Below, one piece after another: positions 37,760-51,497 of a DNA stretch of 64,000 nucleotides. This DNA is from Manihot esculenta (taxonomy: Eukaryota > Streptophyta > Magnoliopsida > Malpighiales > Euphorbiaceae). The notes below the pieces were generated by a model. The model worked only from the letters and a program-made list of their open reading frames with translations. It was not told where the DNA came from and did not search any database. How positions within the stretch are numbered: the stretch's first letter is position 1; each line of letters begins with the position of its first letter. The stretch lies in contig NC_035178.2 in NCBI RefSeq assembly GCF_001659605.2, positions 9,308,062-9,372,061 on the forward strand, in the 5' to 3' direction. The translations under genes and the position numbers were made by a program.

Positions 37760-39890
37760 GATTTAGTGTTTCACAATTGATAGGTTTTTTTTTTTAATTT
37801 AATATTTTCGTCCCATGTTTTTTTCATACATTTATTTTTTTAATAATTTTTTAATTATATTTTTTTAATATATTAAATTTTATTAAATATTAAAAGTTAT
37901 TTTACAAAATTTATTAAAAATAAAAATAATTAAATATAATTATAATAATTTATTTATATATTATTATAATTTAAAAAAATAAATAAAATTTTAAAACAAT
38001 TAAAAAAATTATAAAAATTATAAAATGATGATAATATTTAAAAAAATATATTTAGCAAAAGGATATATAGAGAGAGACAGCCGAGTTAAGGAGAGCTACG
38101 CCCGGGGTAGTGGTCGGTGATGGATATTGCGATGGGTAGGGAAATTACTGATATAGGCTTACGGCGGAACCAGATCCGCGTTATTTTTCCCCTGGATTTT
38201 CGGAATTCACTCACCTCGCGCTATATGTACTGGTTTGCTGGTCACTCGTGAGTAAGCAGCAATAGCTCCAGTTCGCATTACAAAAATATTTAAATTATTT
38301 TCGGAATTTAAATTTTTATAATCAATAATCTACAAAGATAAACTTATAGCTTAGATTAATTAGTTGACTTTCTATTTACACTGCTATTATTCCTAAATCA
38401 TCGTTTCTTTGATCAATAGGAAAATAAAACCTCTAAATAATTAAATAATACCATATAGTTAAATATTTATTATATAAATAGCATGGAATATAAGTAATTA
38501 TTGGATTATATAGCATATGTCGATGATGGTGGGATAGCATACATAATGATTTTGTGTCAAGGCAGTGGTGTCTCGTTACACCTTATCAAAACTCATCATC
38601 AAACGGCGTCCTTATTTTTTTTTTCTTTTTTAAGTTGGAAAATTATTAAATATTCTATAAAATTATATCCCTTTAAAAGAAAATGTTTCTATGTATCACT
38701 GAATTATTTTAAAATTATAAAGATAATAATGACATGTAATGTGAATTTTAGCCAATCAATGAAATTTTCATGCAATATACCATCCCATTAATGACTTTTT
38801 GGTAATATTTAAATTTGTATTAAATTAATATTTTTTTGGAATAAATTAAATAAACTGAGATTAAAATTTATTAGTTGGAAAAATTTTCCTATATACATGC
38901 ATTTTTTTAAAAAGTATCTACGTTCAACAATGATGAACAATTAAGAGTTCCCTTTTCCTCAGTCATTTTTTTTTCTTTTATTTCCTTTTATCCTAAATAT
39001 TTGGATAAAAATATTTTTTAGAAATGCAATATATTTGAGAAAAAAGTGTAGATAATAAAATAAAATCAGGAAAATAAAAAATGAGATGGAAATGAGAGAA
39101 AATGATTAAAAAAGATTTAAAAAAAGAGAAAAAGAAAGAAAATGAGAGAAGGAGATAAATTAGAAAAAATGATAGAAAAAAATTATGAAGAAGAAGGAAG
39201 AAATCAGGGAAGAATGAAAAAATGAGTAGAGAAATGAGTGAAAAAGGAAAGAAATGGTTAAAAAAATTATAAAAAAAAAAAAAGAAATATATAGAAGAAA
39301 AGAAAATGGTAAAAATTAATATGTTGTATCTTAAAGCAACTCAAGAGTGACTGAACTGGATTTATAAAAGATTAAATGTTAAAAATACAAATTAATGGAT
39401 TAGAAAAAAGGAAAAGGAATGATGTATAAAAGTTCAACTATCTCAAGTTAATTATCTTTTCAAAACTCTCTTGAACGGTTCAACTTCGTTATCATTTTTT
39501 TTAGATTAAAATCCCTTATAATTATAATTTTAGAGCAAAACTTACTCTTTATAATTTTCTTTTTCTTCCAAGAGTAATCATTTACTCAAAATCACACTCA
39601 CTACAATCAATTTACTCACCAACATTCATTCAATCTCAAAACACAAACCAATTACAATTCCAAATAAGTTTTTAAAAAATTAATACTATGACTAAAAGCT
39701 TATAGAAAGAAAGAGTATGAAAGAAAAAGATTTGAATATCAATAAATGTATGCTTAGATGGTTATTGTAACTTTTTTAAATAAAAAATACATTATATTTA
39801 TAGTTCTAACATAAATATGATCGTTGGAGATGTATTAAATGCAAATAAAGTCGTTTGTGTACTGAAATAGCCGTTATTTCATGTTCAGAT
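37760..39890. other. Intergenic DNA: promoter flank, purine-rich tract
   Basis: 38070-38290 is the most GC-rich part and may be distal promoter of the DUF616 gene; no ORF. 39045-39320 is almost purely purine on the plus strand (AAAATGAGAGAAAATG-like words). The rest is AT-rich without genes. Confidence 0.45.
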
Positions 39891-40510
39891 AAATTCAAAT
39901 TCGGCAACCTAAAATTATAGTTTGGCGGCTGAACCTTTGGAGGTAAAACACAATTTCTTGAAAATAGATTTTTACCACCAAACTTTAATTCCAATTTTCG
40001 GCAGCTGAATATTTGAAATTTTCTCTATTTCTCTATTTTTGGAAGCTCAACGGGAAGTATAAAAATATTTCATTAAATTTTTAAAAAATTATAATTTAGA
40101 CTATAAAATTCTGATTTTTCAATCCGTTTGAATCTTTATAACCTATATTTTAAAATCTTTTAGTTTGATAAAAAATAATTTGAAAAATTTTATTTTGGTC
40201 TCTCAAAAAATTATGGAGCAAAAACTTAAGTTACAAACTCCAATTTTATTCTATTCGAATTTTTATAATCTATAATTTAAAATATCTTATTTGATAGAAA
40301 AAGATATTCAAAAATGCTCCATACATCAAATTTCATTTTGGTCCCTCAAAGAGTTATGGGGCAAAAACTTAAGTTATAAACTTTTAATTTTCATCCTATT
40401 TGAATTATTGTAATCTACAATTTAAAATCTCTTATTTAATAGAAAAATATCTTCAAAAAGGCTCTATATGTCAAATTTCATTTTGGTCTCCAAAAAAATC
40501 TCTTAAAAAT
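39890..40510. repeat. Decayed LTR-like motifs and 130-145 bp tandem repeats
   Basis: 39897-40010 has TTCGGCAACC, TTTGGCGGCTGAA and TTCGGCAGCTGAA, which look like eroded TTCGGCNGCCGAA motifs. From about 40110 three units of roughly 115-145 bases repeat, each with TTTATAATCTATAATTTAAAAT-like text, then TTTCATTTTGGTC and, in the first two, GGGCAAAAACTTAAGTTA (units near 40110, 40240 and 40387). Confidence 0.6.
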
Positions 40511-40881
40511 TGACCATATTTATAAGAAAAGAACTTGAACCAACACAATTCATTAATTGAAATTCATAATACATAAACTAAAAATTACATCTTGGTCTCT
40601 TTGTTATAGTATGCTTTCAATCTGGGCACTTTTCATTCTTGAAAATGAAGCAATTCCATTTATTTAAATTAGGAACTTATAAGCTCACATAAACACTTTT
40701 AAAAACAATTAGTAGCACACCAATTATTTATTATTCATCAAAATAAGGATTAAAATATTTAGATTAAAAAGTCTCCTCTTTTTATGATGGTAAATAATTG
40801 GTGGATAATAAGGTAATAATAACAAGTGTAGTGTATGAATTTTAAAAAATTACTCCTTCTTAACGTGTTTTCCCTTTCAAA

Positions 40882-40980
40882 AATAATTTATGTCATGTTT
40901 AAAATTTAATGAGATATATAAATGAGATGCAATAATTTATGTCATGTTTTAAAATTTAATGAGATACATAAATGAGATGC
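40882..40980. repeat. 49/50-bp tandem duplication
   Basis: AATAATTTATGTCATGTTT through AAATGAGATGC occurs at 40882-40930 and 40931-40980 with one length and one base difference. Noncoding, AT-rich DNA lies on both sides. Confidence 0.85.
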
Positions 40981-41653
40981 AATGAATTTTACATGAATGA
41001 ACGAACCTTTAAAAGAGATAGAATAAAGCAATTAAAGGAGAACTATGAGAACTATAACCATAAAAGAAAAATAAAAAATGTTTAAAAAATTATGACTTAA
41101 AAGAATAAAAAAAGCCAAGGAAGCATCAACCGTATATATATCAACTCACTCCTCAATCATCAATCAATATGAATATATCTCCTCTATTGACATCATCAAA
41201 CATCAAAAGTAGCAAAAGGTATAACAGTGAAATAAAAAATTTTAATTAAAGGGTAAAATTAAAAAATTATTTAAATATAAAAAAAGAAATAACAAAAAAT
41301 ATCAATCAAAGAGAAAATGATAAATATATAAATTATTCAAAGATAAATGTAAAAATGTGTTAAAAGCTGATTTTTCTTACATATTATAATGTACCAAAAA
41401 TGAATTTAGGGTTAAAAGTGCTTTCGAAAGTTAGTTAGGGCCGAAAATACTCTCGAAATCGAAAATTATATTTTTCAAAAACTTTAATTTTTTTACTTTT
41501 CTCAAATCTAAAAATAGTTATTATTTATTTTTTTAATAAAATCAATTTTAAAATCATTTAAAGATAGTTAATATAAACTTAAAAATAATATAAGATATTT
41601 GTAAAAATAAAGTAAAATTTACAATTTTTTAAAACACTTTTCGTTGCACTATT

Positions 41654-42101
41654 CGAGGTGACCATTCAGTCGGTTCGGTTCAAAATCGAATCGAATTAAA
41701 TAAATCGAAAATTAAAATTTTAGTATTTATAAAAATCAAACCGAATCGATTTTGATCAAAATTCGAATCGAACTGAACCGGTTTAATTCGGTTCGATTTG
41801 ATCGATTTCGATTTTTAATAATTTTTTTATTTTTTACATTTAATTTTTAATATTTTAAAATTTAATTAAAATATTTTAATATTAATACAATTTAATTTCA
41901 AATAACATATTATTATCACTAATCGGTTCGGTTTGATTTTTTTAAATTTTTTCTGATCAAAACCGAATAGAACTGAAATAAACGAAATTGATAAAATTAA
42001 AAACCGAATCGAACCGAAATTAATAAAAAACCAAACCGAATTTTGAAATTAATTCAGTTCGATCGATTTTTTCAGTTTAAACCGAATACTGCTCACCGTA
42101 A
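41654..42101 (-). mobile_element. MITE-like repeat, copy 1
   Basis: About 448 bp packed with CGGTTCGGTTC and AACCGAA words, flanked by CACTATT at 41647-41653 and 42102-42108. In the opposite orientation it matches 58787-59241 along its length. The inverted ends are degraded (CGAGGTGACC and GCTCACCGTAA). The 7-8 bp target duplication suggests a hAT-like element, which is an inference. Confidence 0.75.
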
Positions 42102-42108
42102 CACTATT

Positions 42109-43145
42109 TATAAAATTTTGATATTCAACTAATATATGTATTTTATTTTTTATTTCCATTTTTATATATTACAATAATACAACAAAAAAATCAGAAATTA
42201 AGAGAATCTAGCTTTATCTGAATGCAATAATTAAAAATATATATAACTCATTTGATAAATACATATCGAACTTTCCACTACTCGGATCTCTTACTCAAAG
42301 AGATTAGAATAACACTAGACGAAAGATAGGATCGTTTTTTAAGAATATGAAGCACTGTAAATTATGTTAGTGGAAGATTGCTGAGAACCAATATTTCATT
42401 AGTGTGCCTTTTTGGATTCAATATTTTCAACTCTTTTCTAATCATAGCATTTTTCTTTTTTCTAATTTGATTTTAAAAAAATCTAAATTTTTAGATTTAT
42501 TTATCAATTTTATTCTAACATTTTAACTTTAAACTAATTAATCATAATTTTAAAAATTCAAAGAGATTATCATTGGTTAATTGAGGTTTTAGAGACCTAA
42601 TCATCAACTAACTAACCATTAAACAAATAACTTAACTCCCAATTAATTCAATTAATTGTAAATTAGTGTAAAGATTTATATTTTTTAATTCAATATTACA
42701 ATTTTCTCACCATTTTGAAATCAAAGATTTCACAGAAATTCAATTTAATTGATTTTTTTTTACCAATTTTCTTATTTGAAATATAAAAATTCATTTTTTT
42801 CGATTTAAAAATTTTTTATTTTAAAAGAAATTAAATTTTTACTTGATTTTGCAAGAATTTATTTAAATTTTTTTCTTGCAAAATGAATCATATCAAATTG
42901 CATAAGATGAATATCTAACTTTATTGTGAAAGTGAAATTTGCTCTTAAGTAAAGAAAGGCATATTTATATAAACTAGTTAATCATAAAAAGAATAAAATT
43001 TGCTTCTCTAAGTTCTAAAACAATCCCTTTTCACAAAGTAGAATTGAAAAGCATTCCCTCTTATTGATCATATAACAATTTTATTAACTAGAGATTAATA
43101 CAAAGGCATTAACTTGATGAAGATTTATAGAGTGGGGGATGAAAT
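42109..43145. other. AT-rich intergenic DNA
   Basis: No gene or clear repeat structure. The last part is the 3' flank of the GASA gene. Confidence 0.5.
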
Positions 43146-43846
43146 TCAAGGGCACTTGGGTTTATTTCCATGGGTTCTGAGGCTTGCATAACATGGGCAT
43201 GCTTGCTTGTTGCCATAGGTGCCTGGTGGAACACATTGGCATCTCAAGCAACAACTTCTACATGCTCTATGGCACACATTCTTTCTTGATGAATCCTTGC
43301 ATCTCCTTGAGCATGCATACCCACAATCTAAATCACATCCACCAACACAATTACATTAGTTTAGTAACATATATATGATATTAGTCACAGTACAATCTGA
43401 GGAGCAACACAAAGGAGATGAACTTACTGATTTTCTTATAGTGATGTTTCTTGTCAATGGCAACAGCATCACTTCCTTCATCAATCTGCATAATAAAGAG
43501 GAAAACAATTACAAAATATGACACCATATTGAAATAATTTCACCTCTTATTAGTTTTCCTTCTACTTGGTGCTTTGTTTAGTCTCACAGAAGTGATGAAA
43601 GATAAAGAAATCATGGACCCATTTTCAGAAACTTAATAGTAAGCAAAGAGACTGACATTTGCATGAAAGTTTGCAGAATTACTGAGAAATGAATGGCCCA
43701 AAGAAACCTGCAAAAAGTATATCACAGTATGAAATCACAACTAGATTTTAGTTTAGCTTTTGTATTGTCATATAATAACTAATTTTCAACTGTAAACGTA
43801 CCTGAAGAAGCAGAATGATTACAACGAAAATCGAGAAGGGCTTCAT
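43146..43846 (-). CDS. GASA/snakin gibberellin-regulated peptide
   Basis: Four exons on the minus strand: 43846-43802, 43707-43657, 43485-43428, 43327-43146, with GT-AG junctions and matching phases; 111 residues. The N terminus MKPFSIFVVIILLLQVSLG is a typical secretion signal. A short variable region follows, then the 60-residue GASA domain with the invariant 12 cysteines (starts CGYACSRRC, then CHRACRSCCLRCQCVPPGT, ends in KCP). Family members are secreted, hormone-responsive peptides acting in growth or as antimicrobial snakins; which role applies here cannot be told. The small early exons explain why no single long ORF shows. A TATA box lies at 43935-43942. Confidence 0.95.
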
Positions 43847-43934
43847 CTTCTGGAAATATAGAAGAGGTAAAAATGATAAGTTGATGAAATGTAATGAGAG
43901 AAGTAATTTGATTGAAAGAAAGAAAAGAATGGGC

Positions 43935-43942
43935 TATAAATA
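43935..43942 (-). promoter_or_regulatory. TATA box of GASA gene
   Basis: TATTTATA on the minus strand, 89 bases before the ATG. Position and sequence fit a plant core promoter. Confidence 0.6.
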
Positions 43943-44112
43943 GACATAAAGAGTTGGCCTTTATTTTTTAACCTTTATCTTTAATGATTCACATGCAAAG
44001 ATTGTGCTGGTAAATCACAGATTTTGAGTTGAGTGCCAGTGGGAAATGCTTGCGAAATGAGAGAGAGTGTAGTTCCCTTTGGAAGCTTCTTTGCTTCTCT
44101 TTTGCTAATTGG

Positions 44113-44342
44113 TAAGGGTCTGTTTGACATTATTATTAAAACTGCTATAGAGAAAAACACTTTTTTAAAAGTATTATTTAAAAAATATTATAAAATAATT
44201 TTAAATTATTTTTCACATAGCTTAATCGTGGAAATAACAAAACAGTTTCTCCAAAACTTTTTTTTTTCAACCGCATCTAAAATGGTGCTTTTTAAAAAAA
44301 AACTTTTTTGAACTTTCTAATCTCAATTCCAAACATCCCTTA
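44113..44342. mobile_element. MITE-like element upstream of GASA gene
   Basis: About 230 bp with imperfect terminal inverted repeats AAGGGTCTGTTTGAC and CCAAACATCCCTTAA and an AT-rich interior. The target duplication is unclear (possibly TA or TAA). A related text sits in NIPA intron 6. It lies about 270 bases upstream of the GASA ATG. Confidence 0.65.
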
Positions 44343-45700
44343 AATGGTGTGAGCACATTATACAGCTGTGTATTGTTTGGAAGGTGATGTATGGACAAGG
44401 GAAGAAGATGGTCCCCTGTCCAGCTGGGGCAAAAATGTTCTCAAATCTCTATTGCAACTTGTGAATGAGGAGCAACCAATGTAGTAAAAGGGAAATAACC
44501 CATAAAGCATTCCATACCTAATTTTTTAAAAAAGGATTTGAGGATTCTATAATGTATTATTGCTTGAGATTTTTATGCTTGCTTCACATGCTAGGTTGGC
44601 TTTCATTCATTATGCTTTTGGATTCTACCCCTCTCTCTCTCTCTCTCCCCCTACTGGAAAGAAACTTGAAATTTATTTTGTTTTTATGTGCAAGGGAGGC
44701 AGCCAAAAGCAGAGGTGGATTCGGAGACAAGCCAAAGAAATTGCCCGTTTGTTCTAGATTAGCCAAAGAACTGTAGTGAATTTCGCTGAATTATATTACT
44801 GCTTGTGAGATTATTAGTTGGAGCTCGATGAAGAAAGAATTTACAAAATGTATCCCAGAATTTGGCATATACGCTAATGTGTTAAATGTTCCACTGCGTC
44901 TTTGAATCTAAATGGGTAATTAGCTGCATTAACAAATGCTCTCCCCATAGCTAATGGTGATTATAATTAATTTAGCAGATGAGAGCTCCAGTAGTTACTA
45001 TAATCGGATCAATAATATGGTCTGCATTAATTAGATCATGTAGTCCATGCTCTTTTTGCCCTTCTTGTGATTCAACTGAAATGAAAATGTCAGAAAATTG
45101 TCTCTTCATGACGTTCAGAGAGACACCTTTCAGGCTATGAATGCTGAAACAAATACAGAACTATACAGAAAGCTTGGAGTTGGACAAAAGTGGGGCAAGC
45201 ATCAGATACAACTCCCTAGATAGATTCGTATTCAGATGGAAGATCAGAGCAAGATTAAAAATGATGGAAGAGTTTGTTGGGACAGTAGTTGATCATCTGT
45301 TTCCCGCAATCAAGACTCACCCACAAAAAATAATTTAATACTTTTGTGGTTTATGAAGAGGGTCTAAATCAGTAGAAAAATGGTCGGGACCATGAAAAAT
45401 TGCCCATGTCAGGCAAATTCTCAAACATGTACAGAGGGTAAATATTTTCTCTGTTTCTGTAGCAAACAGATGGCTCTGATTTTCACTTGCTCGATGTTCG
45501 CTTTCATATTTCAACATGTAGTTTTCCAACTATAGGCCCTCAAATGAGATCAGAATAACAGATCAATATGAAATTCAAACTAACAAATGCTCCAGTAAAT
45601 GAATTCCATTGACGCCATTCAAGAGATTGGCTTCAGTAGGATACTAATTCTACTGCAATTTCATCATTGAAAAAATAAATTCAAGAATCTATTGGACTTA
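44343..45700. other. Intergenic DNA, no gene seen
   Basis: Moderate AT content, a short CT run at about 44630-44648, and only chance ORFs. The last part approaches the 3'UTR of the ubiquitin-conjugating enzyme gene. Confidence 0.4.
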
Positions 45701-45844
45701 TAACTCTTAAAGACAATGTCCAATTAAATAGCTAACGTCTCAGGTATTATTTAAATGTCTAGCTTGCATATGCTATCAAATGGAAAAACTATAAGATCCG
45801 CCCTTGTATCCCCAACAACTATACCATAAGAAAATAAAGTGCTA

Positions 45845-46711
<867 letters not shown>

Positions 46712-47336
46712 CCCAAACTCTCTAAAAGTTCATAAAAAATCACTTCTGGAAAGAGATTCATGACAAAAAAAATTAATATGATTGTACAATTAAAACCCTT
46801 TCTAATCAATATTAATACCCAACCCCAATGATGAATTAATTGGAGAAAACGATACATGAACAACAATTTTGGGTTTATGATAAATAGACAATAATCCTAA
46901 TCCCATTTCTTTTTTCAAAATCTTCACATCTTCTCTGTAAAAAATATAAATGATCTAAGGATTACATGATATTATGAAAAGAATTTGCAAAACATGCATA
47001 CATATCAGCAAGAACAAACCCTAATTCAGTCACAATGATAAAAATTACATATCTCATAAACTCAAAATAAGGGTTTAACAAAAAGGGGATAAATTAAATT
47101 AAAAGACCTTCACGATCGATGATCAACTAATTAATAGATTACAAATATCCACAAAACATCCAAACCAAATAAAAAACCCTAATTATCCACCAGTAGATCA
47201 ATAGCAGCATATTCAATACCCCTGAAATATCAAAGAAAAAAAGAAGGAACGGCGAAATCAGAGTAGTATCTCACCTGGCTAGAGTTTGACAGATGAACAG
47301 AACAGAAGATGAAGAGGACGTCAATCCAATGGAGCC

Positions 47337-47344
47337 TATATATA
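47337..47344 (-). promoter_or_regulatory. TATA box of E2 gene
   Basis: TATATATA followed on the minus strand by GGCTCC, about 30 bases before the inferred first noncoding exon, whose donor CAG/GTGAG is at 47275. This fits a spliced 5' leader as known in plant E2 genes. Confidence 0.6.
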
Positions 47345-47349
47345 CATGT

Positions 47350-48478
47350 TTGTCTTCAATGCCATGCACGCACTTCTTATATTAAAAAATAAATATATTA
47401 AATTTATTTATAAAAAAAATTAGATTTTGAACAATATTTTATATCTTAATTCAAGATGGGCTGGGTCATGACTGGATTGGAATTGGGATTGGATTAAAAT
47501 CATATCGGAATCAATCCAATTAGGTATTGGTTTGAATATGACTTAATCATATTGAAATTTAGATTGAAATCCATCCATTTGATTTTGAATCAAAATCATA
47601 AATTTTCCATTAAAAAAAGTAAAAATACTTTAAAATTTTAGATTATTGAATTTTATATTGAATAAAAGCAAAATTAAAATTAAAATCGAAACTACAACTA
47701 AATCTCGAGGTTTTAGTATCAATTAATATAAATTCATTTACATATGTTTTTGAAATAAGTCTAACTAATTTTTGTATTCTTCTCGATAACTAAATAAGTT
47801 TGATTTATATTTTTTAATAATTAATTTTATGTATTTTTATTTAAATATTAAATAAATTCTGACTTAATATAATAATAAAATTATTTTATTTTTAATTAAA
47901 ATAATTATTTTGGTAACTAATTAGATAATAATAATAAATTTAATTTAATAAAAATTTATTTTTCAAGTAACTAATTAAGTAATGATAAAAATTTATTATT
48001 TTAATTAAAATAATTATTTTGGATATTCCATTATATGTTAAAAGAAATTAAAAATTAATTAATAATAAAATTATTTTGTCTTAAATAAAATTTTAATTTA
48101 ATAAATTTATTAATAACTTAATTACTATTTTATATTTCTTTTTATTCATTTCATTAATATTTTATTAAATTAATCAATGCAAATTAAACTTAAATAAAAA
48201 TTAATTTTCAAATTTTAATTTATTTTTCTCTAGTTATTAAGGACTTACTTTTAATTTAAAAATTTAAATATCTCAAAACTAAAATATGAAATATTTTCAT
48301 AATTTATTAATAAAAGAGTTTGTTACGTTAATATTTAAAATACTTAATAATTAATATTAGAAACATAACTTTTAATCAGTATTAAAATACAATAATATTA
48401 TTAAAAAAATACTTATTTTATTATGAGTAACTTAATTAAGTAACTTTTGGTTTCTAAGAAGTGCTAAGAATGCATTTG
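47350..48478. other. AT-rich intergenic DNA
   Basis: 47450-47610 repeats GGATTGGAATTGGGATTGG and similar words, a decayed dispersed repeat. The rest is AT-rich with no gene. Confidence 0.45.
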
Positions 48479-48483
48479 GTATC

Positions 48484-48985
48484 TGATGTGCCATATTTGA
48501 TCAATTTTACAATAAAAAGAAAATGTGAGGTGGTTGGTGTCAAATTCCAACGCTTAAGTCAAGAGCGAGTATAAGAAATCGCTTAAGAGCGAGTATAAGA
48601 AATCGCTTAAAATTTAAGTGTAATTGTGTAATAATTGCGTATTTATATGATCATAACCTTTTATATTATAAAAATATGGAATTAACTATAGTATATTATA
48701 AAAATTCGCCTTATACTAGCTAATTGATAAGGAATCTCACCGGCTAATTGATTAAGAATCCCATGATTATAGGCGTAATGGGGATTTGTTGAATTGTGTT
48801 TGCTAACAGTAACTTTATATGAAAACTCTAATGAGAGGGCGAGTCTTGATGAAAAACTGGATGCTACGGTGTTCGGAGCTTTCTTTCCATGGGTGAGACC
48901 GTGTATCAGCTCATAAAACTTTTGCCACGTAACCATATCTTATGGTGACAGTTCATACCTTATTTTGGGCGATTGTTGTATTACA
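48484..48985 (-). repeat. 3' LTR of tRNA-Asp-type element
   Basis: 502 bp, TGATGTG to TTACA on plus. It aligns with 57148-57671 through shared blocks such as CTAGCTAATTGATAAG, CACCGGCTAATTGA and GAGTCTTGATGA, but with many substitutions and indels. A 27-bp unit (AGAGCGAGTATAAGAAATCG plus CTTA) is duplicated at about 48552-48610, unlike the other LTR. Confidence 0.82.
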
Positions 48986-49000
48986 TCAGAAGTCCCCCGC
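48986..49000 (-). other. Polypurine tract of minus element
   Basis: On the minus strand AGCGGGGGACTTCTGA runs directly into the LTR start TGTAATAC. The G-rich run is where the plus-strand primer is expected. Confidence 0.65.
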
Positions 49001-49249
49001 TAGTTTTTAATTCTTCAAATTCGAAGGTGACAATTATCTTCCCGATCAGGGGCATGTGGCTCATTTAGATTGGTCTTTTCCTACTCACGTCACTTTGCCT
49101 GCTCCTACACATAAATGATGACTGTACTGTTCTTCGAGCCACATTCAAAACCTATCATCAAAACTGTCATATAAAACCCTTCTTCTCCTCCAGATACTAT
49201 TTTCGCTTACAACTATATTCTGTACATTAGAAAAGTCTCGACCACTTCT

Positions 49250-51240
49250 CTTATTCGCACACTTAAGATAACTCATATTCACTTTCAGTTTTATAATAGT
49301 GAATCTTCTACTTCTGTTGGAAGTCCAGCCTCAGGCTCCTCCTCCGGCAGCTCCATTCACGCTTCTACTCCTATCGTTTCGCTAAGAGTGGTCTATGAGA
49401 ATGAAAGCATTATGGTTAATGAAAACCCTTCTGTACTATCTGAGAGAGATGTAGACCTCTTACACGATCAATACCACATCTCTTAAGAAATCTTCTGTGT
49501 CTTCACTCCATCTCCGAGTGTACGTGTGGATGACCAGCTTCTTATGGAGGATACTATCATGGTCTACGAGGAGCAGCTGAAGGCGGGTCTTCGATTTTCG
49601 ATCGACTCGTTCTTCATTGAAGTCCTTTATTTTACTAAGCTAGCAGTCACCCAACTGCACCCAAACAAATGGAGGATCTTCGTGACTTTTCGCTTTCTTT
49701 GTTTCAATAATAGCATGGAGCCGAGTGTTGCTTTATTCTCCCAATTTTACCGGCTAGAAACCCGAAAGAATGAAGGGTTCTAGTACTTCAACGGGAGAAA
49801 ACGTCAAACCCTTTTTGGCTGGATATTCTCATCCCTCAAATGCTAAAAAATAAAATTTTCATCCTACATCACCGAGTATCTGAGGGTTTTGGGCAGCTCC
49901 AAACTGACTGAAATGTATACATAGAGTTTTGGAAGGATGGGATCCAGCCACGGCGGGACGAGGAGGAGTCTTTGGACTTCCTCCAGAGGATGGCCTCAAC
50001 ACAGAGGGTCAATATCACCATCACAGTGATGAACGCTTTTCTGTCCTGGCAAAGCCATGCTCAGACTGGTCAGGCTTAGGCTTCTCACTCACTCAGCCTT
50101 CCGAGCATTTGGGAAAGCACGTCACATGCTAGCGTGTAGGGTATTTTTTTTTCTTCCTCCTTTATTTTTGAAACTGACTGCCTTACTCACTTTTTGTTTT
50201 ATGCAAATATGGCCGAATCAAGGAATAAGTTTTCCGCGGCAACACGAGCTGCTCGAAAGGGCAAAGCAGTTGCTGGAACGACTAGTCCTCCTCGTAAATG
50301 GGCTCGTCGTATTGAGGAGATAACCATGCTTCCTCCTTGTCCACCCTCTCCTGTAACAGAGGGATTAGCCCCTATTCGGCTCGACTCATCTACAAGGGGT
50401 GACTCTACAGCAGCTCCAGTCTCTATTGAGCCGTCAGTTGAGAATGCTGGTGTCAAATCCTAATGGCCTCATATCATTCAACACCTGGCGCTGGTGCTGA
50501 CTCGGATGACCTCTCTTCTTGAGGAATCTTGCCTATCAATCCTCATAATGAAGTATGCTTTAAGGCTTGGGGATTGTCATTGCCTACACATGGTCGAGAT
50601 GGACAACCTCTTCGACAACATCATGCACTCTGTCATGGAGAGTGTCCTTTGTGCACATATAGCCAAGGATCAAAATAAGGCTCTGAGGCGAGAACTTGGG
50701 GCTCAAGAGACAGATAAAGGTCTCCTACAAGAAGAGTGCTTGAGGCTGAAGGCTCGGATTGATGAAGTGGAGGGGACAATGAAAGAGACGTTGGAGTTTA
50801 TGGACAAGCTCCAGGCGGACCTGGACTAGACAAACACTTCAAAATCAGTCCTCGAGAATCGAGCAAAGACGGTTGAGGATAAAGTGGCCATGCTTCAGTG
50901 CTAAGTCCAGGAGCTGTAGTCTTAGGTTGAGGAGAACTGGACCGCCTCAACCAGGATTGCTGAACTAGAAGCAGAACTTCAAGAGAGGGTGGCCTCGGGA
51001 GAGGAGATGTTTATCGAGGGCCAAGACTCGGTCAAGAAGGAGCTGGTGAAGCAGTTTTCTTTTGAGGACTTTACTTGGATAGATGACATATTCTCAGAGG
51101 AGGAGGGTGAGGACGAGCAAGAAAAGGAGAGGATTGAAGACAACGATCGAGTCTCTGCAGAAAATGTAATAGACATAGCGAATATAAATGTAACAGAGAC
51201 TGGGAGGAGGAAACTGAAGATATCCTCCTCCCAATAATAT
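49250..51240 (+). pseudogene. Antisense ORF relic (gypsy-type transposon domain)
   Basis: Plus-strand reading frames, antisense to the element, with several stops and frame changes. 49526-49783 encodes YEEQLKAGLRFSIDSFFIEV and QLHPNKWRIFVTFRFLC, which resemble the Pfam family called putative gypsy type transposon (PF04195), recalled and not searched. 50194-50463 is a basic linker. 50494-50829 and 50989-51237 are charged and coiled-coil-like (QADLD, LQEECLRLKARIDEVE), ending in an acidic stretch EEEGEDEQEKERIEDND. The ancestral protein would be roughly 600 residues with an N-terminal domain and a C-terminal coiled coil. Its function is unknown. Confidence 0.7.
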
Positions 51241-51497
51241 CTCCTCTCGTGTCTTACCATTATTTTTACCAAAGTGCTTGTATAATCGGTATTTATCTGT
51301 AACCCTCTTTCAAACAAGACTTAAATAATCATTAAAAAGAATGAGCTAAAAGATTAACACCCAACTAAAGAACCTGATAAACATTGCCTCTGCCAACAAA
51401 TGATTAAAGTAGGCTTGCTAACCGGACATGGGATCCGGTCACTGGCCTAACTAGTGGCTATAAAATAAATAATTTGAAAAATTTTGCAGAGTTGGAC

